Made by a program: the position numbers and the translations under genes
In this document: piece by piece, positions 1 to 6,500 of the stretch
How the letters are laid out: the number at the start of each line of letters is the position of its first letter
Position numbering within the stretch: the stretch's first letter is position 1
The notes under the pieces: generated by a model
Seen by the model: the letters and a program-made list of their open reading frames with translations, nothing else
The model's database searches: none
What the model was told of the DNA's origin: nothing
Source of the DNA: Bacillota bacterium
GTDB lineage: Bacteria; Bacillota; Clostridia; Oscillospirales; Ethanoligenentaceae
DNA length: 8,858 nt
Assembly (NCBI GenBank): GCA_023391535.1
Contig: JAEWAU010000022.1
Location: forward strand, 1-8,858
Reading direction: 5' to 3'

Positions 1-105
1 TTTAATTCGGGTTTTTAAAATTAATTTTAAAATTATTTTTTAAACGCCCTCTTTTTCCATGCTTCTCTATTTAATTCGGGAGAATGATGCGGTGTGTGTT
101 CGGAA
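1..105. repeat. AT-rich non-coding edge with direct repeat and AT palindrome
   Basis: This non-coding stretch lies downstream of the minus-strand membrane protein gene. An 11-base direct repeat, TTTAATTCGGG, occurs at 1-11 and again at 70-80. Between the copies, 13-32 is a perfect 20-base palindrome made only of A and T, and 9-49 can fold as an imperfect GGG...CCC-closed hairpin. It could end transcription of the sigma operon, but the stem is AT-rich and no T-run follows it on the minus strand, so a terminator role is uncertain. No gene was recognised here. Confidence 0.5.
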
Positions 106-1371
106 CTACTTGGAAACCTTCAGCGTCAGCCCTTTTTGCGCAATCAGATTCTGCAGGTCGCCATACGATTTATTTTTATTGTTCGTGGCAACGGCTAAAA
201 ACCAGCGGCCATTGCCCGACATGACGATCGCTGCAGCAGGGTCGATCCCGCTGATGGAGTAGGCAGTCCCCACAGGGATGCTGCCGATGGCGCGGAGATG
301 GGTTGCGATATCCGAAGAAGGATAGAGCAAAAGGGAAAGCACGCAATCGGAAACCGGCGAGGCTGTGAAGTGCGACACGGCGCTTGCCTGCGGCGAAGCG
401 ACGCTGCAGCCGGCCTTGGCATTTGAACCGGTGATGACGCCGGTGGTATCCGGGCCGTTCACTTCACTTCGCATGGAGGGCGTAGCGTTCACATCCGTCA
501 CCTGCTCGCCCGAAAGGCTGTAGGTGACGCCGTTCAGGGAAAAAGTCCGGTTGCAAAGGTAGCTGTATTTGCCGAACTTCGTGCTGTCGCTCACATCGGG
601 AATGCAAAGCTGGCTTGCGGGGTCCTGGCCGTTGACGGCATAAACCGCGCGGCCCGAGAACGCATCCCCTGTGGACGTGGAGAAATGCCCCAGAAGCGGG
701 CCCGGCGTGACGAGCGAACTATCCTGAAAACCAAAGACGCCGGAGGTGCTGTATATGCGGTTTCCATAGCTGAGAAAGAACGGATTATCCGGAATGCTCG
801 CCGCGTTCCCGTGGATGTTCGCGGAGGATTCGGTTGCGAGCTCCCCCTTTGGATCCGACGAGGAGGATACGCCCGCACCGGAACCGGAAGCGGTGTTGGC
901 GGCAACAGACGAAACGCCCGGCCCTGCGCCGGAAGAGGAGCCTGCCGCGCCGCCCGAAGAAGACCGTGAGGGTTTAGAGGAAGAAAAAGAAGAGGAAGAA
1001 GAACTGCCGACCGATGCTCCACCGGTCTGCTGCCGCCCGCCGGCGGAAGAATTGCCCGCGGCGGTGGCCGACGAGCCGGGGCGGATACCCGCGCCGCCCG
1101 AAAGGGGCGCGAACGGGCCTGCCTTCTGCCCTGTAGCCAGCAGCGCGGCAACGGAAACGGCAACGGTAAGCGCACAGGCCGCCATAGCGGCATAACGCAC
1201 CGTCGCCCGCCGCATCGCGCGCTGCAGAACAGGCCGCGGATTCCGATGTTTCTCCGCGAAGGCCGCGGGCATTTCCTGGCGGGCCCGGACTTTGATCCGG
1301 TCCCATAAGGCGGGATCTGCCTGAAGCCGTTCATCCTGCCGAAGAGCGGCGCGGATCTGGCTGCCGGTCAT
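106..1371 (-). CDS. Putative membrane-anchored anti-sigma factor with Ser-rich stalk
   Basis: The protein has 421 residues. Residues 1-60 are charged and probably cytoplasmic, about 61-80 form one transmembrane segment (AAMAACALTVAVSVAALLAT), about 90-185 are a low-complexity Ser/Gly/Ala stalk, and 190-421 form an outer domain with four cysteines (C256, C273, C322, C343) that could make two disulfides. The start codon overlaps the stop of the sigma gene as ATGA, so the two are translationally coupled. An inside-TM-outside protein directly after an ECF-like sigma gene is the usual arrangement of an anti-sigma factor that binds sigma with its N-terminal tail. I see no HxxxCxxC zinc anti-sigma motif and do not recognise the outer domain, so the role is inferred from position and topology. 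It could instead be a sigma-linked envelope protein. The opposite strand has a Glu-rich open frame across the stalk, which is a shadow. Confidence 0.6.
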   Translation of the reverse strand: MTGSQIRAALRQDERLQADPALWDRIKVRARQEMPAAFAEKHRNPRPVLQRAMRRATVRYAAMAACALTVAVSVAALLATGQKAGPFAPLSGGAGIRPGSSATAAGNSSAGGRQQTGGASVGSSSSSSFSSSKPSRSSSGGAAGSSSGAGPGVSSVAANTASGSGAGVSSSSDPKGELATESSANIHGNAASIPDNPFFLSYGNRIYSTSGVFGFQDSSLVTPGPLLGHFSTSTGDAFSGRAVYAVNGQDPASQLCIPDVSDSTKFGKYSYLCNRTFSLNGVTYSLSGEQVTDVNATPSMRSEVNGPDTTGVITGSNAKAGCSVASPQASAVSHFTASPVSDCVLSLLLYPSSDIATHLRAIGSIPVGTAYSISGIDPAAAIVMSGNGRWFLAVATNNKNKSYGDLQNLIAQKGLTLKVSK

Positions 1372-1907
1372 TCAAAAACCTCCTTTGCTTTGGATTGGGA
1401 AATCTGTTTGAGAATCTTCATGCTCTCGCTGTAACGCCAGCACACGGTTCCAAGGGGAAGGTGCAAAAGCTTTGCGATTTCCCGGTGGCGGAGCCCCGCT
1501 ACGACATGCAGCACCACGATTTCACGGCAGTTTTGCGGCAGGGAATCGAGCAGTTCGGCCGCGCCCAGCTGCCCGTCCGCAGCGGCCATGCCGCTGTCTC
1601 CGAGCACATCCTCCAGGCTTTCGTCCAGCGGGGTTTCCCGCCCCCGCTTGCGCAGGAAGGAAACCGCTTCGTTGTGGGCGATGCGCAGCACCCAGGCTTT
1701 GGCGTTGTCCCCCCGAAACTGCCCGGCGCAGCGCGCAACCTCAACCATCGTTTCCTGAACCGCGTCCTCCGCGCCCTGTTTGCTGCCGAGCAGCACGAGC
1801 GCCGAGGCGTAAATACTGTCTTTCATCGTAAGAAAGATGTCTTCGAGGGCCGCCATGTCACCGTCGGCTACACGGCGAATGGAAGCGGCCAGCGAGAGAT
1901 TATCCAT
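1368..1907 (-). CDS. ECF-like sigma-70 family RNA polymerase sigma factor
   Basis: This 179-residue protein has the two-domain form of small sigma factors. Residues about 21-90 match sigma region 2 (IYASALVLLGSKQGAEDAVQ, then AWVLRIAHNEAVSFLRKRGR), which binds core polymerase and the -10 element. Residues about 116-168 match region 4 (LLDSLPQNCREIVVLHVVAG, then HREIAKLLHLPLGTVCWRYS), a helix-turn-helix for the -35 element. Region 3 is absent, as in ECF factors. The end of the recognition helix, GTVCWRYSESMKIL, differs from the common GTVKSRL form. The start is supported by an AGGGGAA ribosome binding site about 6 bases upstream. It is the first gene of an operon with the overlapping membrane protein that probably restrains it. 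No clear sigma-A promoter was found upstream, which would fit autoregulation by an alternative sigma, but I could not identify such a promoter with confidence. Confidence 0.92.
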   Translation of the reverse strand: MDNLSLAASIRRVADGDMAALEDIFLTMKDSIYASALVLLGSKQGAEDAVQETMVEVARCAGQFRGDNAKAWVLRIAHNEAVSFLRKRGRETPLDESLEDVLGDSGMAAADGQLGAAELLDSLPQNCREIVVLHVVAGLRHREIAKLLHLPLGTVCWRYSESMKILKQISQSKAKEVFE

Positions 1908-2010
1908 TCTGGTTCCCCTGCCTTCTGAACGCCGCCCGGAACCCCGCGCCGCTGCCGCAAAGGGAAAAACAAGAAACGGTTTCCTGTTTGCGGTTCCCGC
2001 GCGGATTCGC

Positions 2011-2039
2011 GAACAATGCGTATCAAAAGGCCTTTGTTC
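2011..2039. promoter_or_regulatory. Inverted repeat upstream of the sigma operon
   Basis: GAACAA at 2011-2016 and TTGTTC at 2034-2039 form an inverted repeat with 17 bases between the arms. Inside it lies a 10-base palindrome, AAAGGCCTTT, at 2026-2035. It sits 104-132 bases upstream of the sigma start, within the likely control region, and could be a protein-binding site. The function is inferred only from symmetry and position. Confidence 0.3.
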
Positions 2040-2078
2040 TTTAGTCGTTTCTGGATGCGCTTTTTATTGGCGCTTTTC

Positions 2079-2113
2079 AAAAAAAATTAAAAAAAAGAAA
2101 AAAATCGAAAAAA
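2079..2113. other. Phased A-tracts, probable curved DNA
   Basis: Four A-runs lie in 35 bases: 2079-2086 (8 A), 2089-2096 (8 A), 2098-2104 (7 A) and 2108-2113 (6 A). Their centres are about 10, 8.5 and 9.5 bases apart, close to one helical turn, which is the known condition for intrinsic bending. The tract lies in otherwise GC-rich surroundings between two divergent transcription units, upstream of the sigma operon, where it could act as an upstream promoter element or architectural site. Confidence 0.6.
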
Positions 2114-2170
2114 TGCAGCCCGCCCGCGGGTTTTCCGCAAAGAATTTTCCGCTGCGGGAGGCAAGAGGCA

Positions 2171-2189
2171 GGCCGGCTTCACGCCGGCC
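2171..2189. repeat. GC-rich hairpin in divergent intergenic region
   Basis: GGCCGGC at 2171-2177 and GCCGGCC at 2183-2189 form a perfect 7-bp stem with a 5-base loop. No T-run follows on either strand, so it is not a canonical terminator. It is one of several inverted repeats in this 574-base gap between genes. Confidence 0.4.
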
Positions 2190-2329
2190 CATCAAAACCG
2201 CGCGGAGGGTTTTCGCCGCGCGGCCGTCCTTTTGGAAACATGTCCCGCTACTAGCATACCACAGGAACCCTGCGGATGGAATGGAATCCGTGAAATTTCT
2301 GCCCCGTCCGGCCTTTTCCGCCGGGTATA

Positions 2330-2349
2330 CCAGCGGGAGCTCCCGCTGG
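2330..2349. repeat. 20-bp perfect palindrome
   Basis: Positions 2330-2349 are perfectly self-complementary with no spacer, each half being CCAGCGGGAG read on its own strand. A shorter palindrome, GGTATACC at 2324-2331, abuts it. It lies about 85 bases upstream of the -35 box of the DUF2089 promoter. It may be a binding site for a dimeric regulator or a cruciform-forming element; no T-run follows, so a terminator is unlikely. Confidence 0.5.
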
Positions 2350-2420
2350 CGTCGGAATTTTTGCCCGAAGGGCGGAAAGAAATACGGATTATCAATAATA
2401 TTAATCTAAAAATCAAAAAC

Positions 2421-2438
2421 GTCAATATTATTATTGAC
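2421..2438. promoter_or_regulatory. Operator-like inverted repeat overlapping the -35 box
   Basis: GTCAATA at 2421-2427 and TATTGAC at 2432-2438 form a perfect 7-base inverted repeat with a 4-base spacer. The right arm covers most of the TTGACA -35 box at 2434-2439, so a bound protein would block RNA polymerase. Two copies of AATATTAAT (2397-2405 and 2439-2447) flank the site 42 bases apart. The downstream gene encodes a helix-turn-helix protein, so autoregulation is a reasonable inference. Confidence 0.45.
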
Positions 2439-2462
2439 AATATTAATTTCAGTACATATAAT
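2434..2462 (+). promoter_or_regulatory. Consensus sigma-A promoter of the DUF2089 operon
   Basis: A perfect -35 box TTGACA (2434-2439) and a perfect -10 box TATAAT (2457-2462) are separated by the ideal 17 bases. Transcription should begin near 2469, at the first bases of the AGGAGG ribosome binding site (2469-2474), leaving a leader of only about 13 bases before the ATG at 2482. Confidence 0.88.
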
Positions 2463-2481
2463 ATCAGCAGGAGGGATCGAC

Positions 2482-2886
2482 ATGAACTATGCGCCGCCGT
2501 CCAAATGCCCGGTGTGCGGGGAAGAGCTGGTGGTTTCGCGGCTGGTGTGCCCGCGGTGCTCGGCAGAGCTTACGGGCAGCTTTGCGGCCTGCCGGTACTG
2601 CGCGCTCAACGAAAAGCTCAAGCTTTTTCTCGAAACCTTTTTAAAAAGCCGGGGCAATATCAAGGAAGTGGAGCGCAGCCTTTCCATCTCCTACCCCACG
2701 GTGAAAGGGCTGCTGGATGAACTGCTGGCCGCGCTTTTTCCGGAAGAGGCGCCCGCGGAACCTGCGCTCTCCTCCACCGAGGTGCTCGACCGGCTGGAAA
2801 AAGGTGAGATTACGGCGGCGGAGGCCGCAGAGCTGCTGCTGCGGAACAAAACGCCGGATGCCCCGGAAAACCGGCCGGCGGGCTGA
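2482..2886 (+). CDS. DUF2089 family zinc-ribbon/helix-turn-helix protein
   Basis: The protein has 134 residues. It begins with a zinc ribbon of two CxxC pairs (C9/C12 and C23/C26) followed by a third CxxC (C37/C40), as is typical of DUF2089. Residues about 44-86 form a helix-turn-helix-like segment with the family signature RGNIKEVERSLSISYPTVKG. Residues 100-120 (EVLDRLEKGEITAAEAAELL) form a SHOCT-like short helical motif, and the last residues are disordered. The start at 2482 is chosen because AGGAGG lies 7 bases upstream; an in-frame ATG at 2434 falls inside the -35 box and is ruled out. The fold suggests DNA or RNA-polymerase binding, probably as a regulator, but the family has no established biochemical role that I know of. 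It is co-transcribed with the next gene, whose N-terminus carries the same motif. Confidence 0.9.
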   Translation: MNYAPPSKCPVCGEELVVSRLVCPRCSAELTGSFAACRYCALNEKLKLFLETFLKSRGNIKEVERSLSISYPTVKGLLDELLAALFPEEAPAEPALSSTEVLDRLEKGEITAAEAAELLLRNKTPDAPENRPAG

Positions 2887-2928
2887 TTGCGCCGATCCGG
2901 TTCGGCCGGCAGGGAGGAAAAAACCGAT

Positions 2929-3429
2929 ATGCGTTTGGATTGGTTGCGGAAACAGAGTGAACCCGAACAGGGAAAGGCGGAGATTTCAATGAGTAAAGCG
3001 GAAGGATCGGACCGCGTACGGATTCTTGAAATGCTGCAAAACGGCAAGATCACGGTGGAGGAAGCGGAACAGCTGCTCAACGCGCTGGGCAGGCGGGCCG
3101 AGAGCGGAGCGCCTGCGGAAAGAGTGCCGATGAAAGACAGCCGGGGCCGCAAAGGGAGAAAACTGCGCATCCTGGTGGACGCGGGCGAAGGCAAGGACGC
3201 CCGCGTGAATATGAGCATCCCGCTCTCGCTGGTGCACACCGTCGGCCCGCTGGTGCTGACGAACATGCCCGCCGCGGCGAGAGAGCAGATGGAGAAAAAC
3301 GGCGTGCGGGTCGATGCGCTGCTGGGCGATATCGATACCATGCTGCAGGAGAACGATTTGGGCGACATCGTGAATATCGATACGGAAAAAGACGGGAAAA
3401 ACGTTAAAATCCGCATCTGCATCGAATAA
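2929..3429 (+). CDS. SHOCT-like domain protein, partner of the DUF2089 gene
   Basis: This 166-residue protein begins 42 bases after the DUF2089 stop, in the same operon. Residues 32-52 (ILEMLQNGKITVEEAEQLLN) are the SHOCT-like helical motif seen at the N-terminus of YvlB/LiaX-type Bacillota proteins. A charged linker at about 55-77 leads to a C-terminal alpha/beta domain at 78-166 (KLRILVDAGEGKDARVNMSI, later DIVNIDTEKDGKNVKIRI). It has no signal peptide or membrane segment and so is probably cytoplasmic; no DUF4097 domain is present. Start choice: the ATG at 2929 has GGAGG 11 bases upstream. An in-frame ATG at 2989 has GGAG 6 bases upstream and would give a 146-residue protein closer to the usual family start, so it is a real alternative. 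An upstream TTG at 2887 lacks support. The molecular function is unknown. Confidence 0.8.
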   Translation: MRLDWLRKQSEPEQGKAEISMSKAEGSDRVRILEMLQNGKITVEEAEQLLNALGRRAESGAPAERVPMKDSRGRKGRKLRILVDAGEGKDARVNMSIPLSLVHTVGPLVLTNMPAAAREQMEKNGVRVDALLGDIDTMLQENDLGDIVNIDTEKDGKNVKIRICIE

Positions 3430-3450
3430 CGCGGAAAAAACGCGGCAAAA

Positions 3451-3500
3451 AAACGGGCCGGACGCAAAGGAGATCGACCTCCTTTGCGTCCGGCCCGTTT
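3451..3500. terminator. Bidirectional intrinsic terminator between convergent genes
   Basis: A perfect 22-bp inverted repeat (arms 3451-3472 and 3479-3500) encloses a 6-base loop. Read on the minus strand, the stem runs into seven or more T residues (A-run 3447-3453 on the plus strand), making a strong terminator for the protease gene, which stops at 3514. Read on the plus strand, only a short GTTTATT tail follows, so termination of the DUF2089 operon is probably weaker but still likely given stem stability. Confidence 0.9.
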
Positions 3501-3513
3501 ATTGCCCGCATGG

Positions 3514-6500
3514 TCAGGCCGTGCCGCCCGCCTGCACGATGATGGTGCAGATTCCCATCGCGCCGAGCCCGTCGGCCGCGGTTGCCGTAATCGCCGTCAC
3601 GCCAGGGGACACGGCATGAACGACGCCCGAACTGTCCACCGTGGCCACGGAAGGATCCGACGACGCCCAAACGACCTGCTGAACGGTTGCGGTATCTGGC
3701 AGGACGGTGGCGGAAAGCGTGATGTTCTGCCCCTGCGTGAGCGTCGCGTAATACGGGTTGAGCGAAACGTAGGCCGCCGGAATCACGACGCTCACCGTGC
3801 AGGAGGCGGTGAGGTCGCCGCAGGTGGCGGTGATGCGGACGGTTCCGACGGAAAGGCCGTGAATCCTGCCGCTCGCGTCCACGGTGGCGACGCCCGTATC
3901 GCTGGAGCTCCATTGGATGGTGCAGGGGCCTCCGGAGGGCTGAAGTCCGCCCGAAAGCGTGCCGAAGCCGCCTTCCGGAATGACGAGCGACGTGCTGCTG
4001 AGGGTCAGCTTGGCGCCGGCCGCGATGGTAAAGGAAGCGATGCGCACCGAAGCGCTTCCGCCGAACACGACGATGGTGTGATGCCCCGGCGTGCTCACAA
4101 CGGAACCGCTTGGGAGATAGATGCCGTCTAGAAACGCGTACGCGCCGTTATAGCTGATGGTGACGCGGTTTGCGTAAACGCCGCCGTCGGTGATGCCGGA
4201 AAGCTGCGGCAGGCTCGATTCGCCCGATTTGGTGAGCACGGTGCCGGATGCGGAGCAGGCGTAGAGCGAACCGCCGCCCAGCTGTGCCAGCCCGGCTTCG
4301 CCCGCAAGCCCCGTGGCGTAATCGTCGGTGTCGCGCACGAACACATCCCACGGCGTCACCACGAGGCCGCCGTTCGCGGCAAGAACCGTGCCCGTGTATC
4401 CGCCCAGAACGGCCACCCGGTCGGGCCGGAAGGAGAGCCCCGCGAAGTAGACCTGGCTGCCGTCGTAAACGATGCCGCCGTCGGCGCTTTCAATTCCGTA
4501 GCTGTATTCGAGATCCTCGGTGGAGAGAACGGCGTTTTGGACGGTGCTGAAATACGTGAGGGCGCAGTAGGAGGGTCCGGTTTCGCCGATATACAGGATG
4601 TGGCTCTGGGGGTTGACGGCGAGCACGGCGTTGTTGTAAAACCCGTTGATTACCTTCGTAGTGAGCCCGGAGGAAATGCTGTAGCGGTAAATGGGCGACC
4701 AGCCGCCGTTCTCGTTCGTGACGAAATAGATGGAATCCCCGTCCTTGGCGATATGCCACGGGTCGAGGCCTGGCTGCAGCGTGGCCGCCTGCGCGGTGCC
4801 GTCGAACACGGCGATCTCGTTGGCGCCGTCGAGCGCCACGTAGAGCCGGCCGTCGTCGCCCAGAAGGAGATCGGTGGGCCGGTTGCACAGGTTGATCTCC
4901 TTTTCCACCGCAAGGGTGGAGGCATTGAGCGCGAGCAGGAGGTTTTCCGCGGGCAGGGTGACATACAGCAGGTTGTGCGCGCTGTCGAGCACCATGCCGC
5001 CGACGGCGGAGGAAAACCGGAGCGACGTGCCGTTCCCGGCCTGCACGGGCTGCGGCTGGCTTGCACCCGCCGCGGAGAACGGGAGCAGCGAAGCGACGTT
5101 CGCGGCGGATACCGGCTCGCCCGAGGACTGAATGGACGTGGTCGCTCCGCTTTCCGCGTTGCAGGTGAACAGGCTGCCGCCTTCGATCGCGGGAAGAACG
5201 GTGCCGTCGGTGTTCTCGCTGCCGATTTTAACGAGCGTGGAGACGTCGTATGCGTCCATCGTGCTTTCCGAGGAGGCGAACAGCAGTCCGCTTTGCGCGT
5301 ACAGCACACGCTGCGCCGCCGCGGAGCCGTCCGGCGCCCAGAACTGGGCCAGAACGTTGAGGGAGGAGTCGAACGCGCTGCCGGCGTAATACACGTCGCC
5401 GTTATACAGGGCGATGCTCCGCGCGGGGGAGTCGTAGCCGAAGCCGGCGTAGTTGCTCTTGGAAACGACCCGCCCGCTGGTTTCGTCGTAGGCAAATAGG
5501 TTTGCGCCCTGCGTGCCCGATTCCCCGATGTACAGCCGGTGCGCCGCGGAATCGGCGGCCAGCGCCGGTTCGAAGAAGGTGCCGATGGGGAGCACCGTGT
5601 CGCCTCCGCTGTAGCTGCAGCGGTAGATATGGCACTGGTTGTCCTTCTCCGCGTAATAGATGGCGTTGTCGTCCACGGCGAGCTGGTACGGGTCGGACGA
5701 GGTGGCGATGGTGCGGATGATGCTGCCCGTGGGCGCCAGAGCGACCACGATTTCATGCTGCGCGTCGAGCGCTATGTAGAGCTGGCTGTTCCGGTATACG
5801 ATATCGGTGGGCGCGCCGGGCAGCTTCACGGTGCTGGAAACCGAAAAGTCGGATTCCCGGATGCACAGCAGGGTGTTTTTGCCGGGCAGGATGGCATATA
5901 GGTTTCCGTCGCCCTCTGTCCATTTGGAAACGCCGGAAAACAGCTGCAGCGTTTTCACCGCGGGCGCGTCCGCAATGGTGAAATGCACGGCCGTGGTGTT
6001 GCCGGAAGCGTCCGTCACCGTGAGCAGGTGGCTGCCGCCGGTATCCACAAAGCAGCTCGGCGCCCGCACGGGGATGCCGTCCAGAGTCGCCGCGCCCTCG
6101 TTCCATGCGAGAAGCGTTCCGTGCTCCACCGTCGCGCCGTCCTGCGCGCCCGTTACCACGGGCGCGGTTTTGTCTATGGTGAAATGGCGCGTCAGCAGCA
6201 CGGCGCCGGCGGAATCGCGCACGGTGAGCGTATGGCTGCCCTCCGCGCTCACCGTCCCCCCGCTCGCGAAGGGGACGCCGTCGAGCGCAGCCGCGCCGGG
6301 GCTGTAGCGGATGGCGACATCGTGGTTGTAGTACCCCTGCTCCGCAACGCCCGAAACGGAAGCCGCGGCGGGGATGATGGAAAAATGCAGCGTCTGCCGG
6401 CGGCTGCCGGATTGCGCCGTCAGGGTATAATTGCCCCGGGCCGAAACGCTGCTTCCGCTGGAAAACGCTTTTCCGTTGAGGGTGAGCGCGGCGCCGCCGC

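Noticed and set aside
794..1195. Plus-strand open frame encoding a Glu/Pro-rich 133-residue peptide
   Set aside because: It is the antisense shadow of the Ser-rich stalk of the membrane protein; it has no ribosome binding site and its composition follows from the opposite strand.
1964..1990. GGAACC/CGTTT pair on the minus strand as an ECF promoter for the sigma gene
   Set aside because: The spacing of 13-14 bases is shorter than the usual 16-17 and the match is poor.
2098..2140. Minus-strand terminator formed by the CCCGCGGGCGGG stretch followed by T-runs
   Set aside because: The possible stem is only 4-5 bp with a very small loop, and no upstream minus-strand gene needs it.
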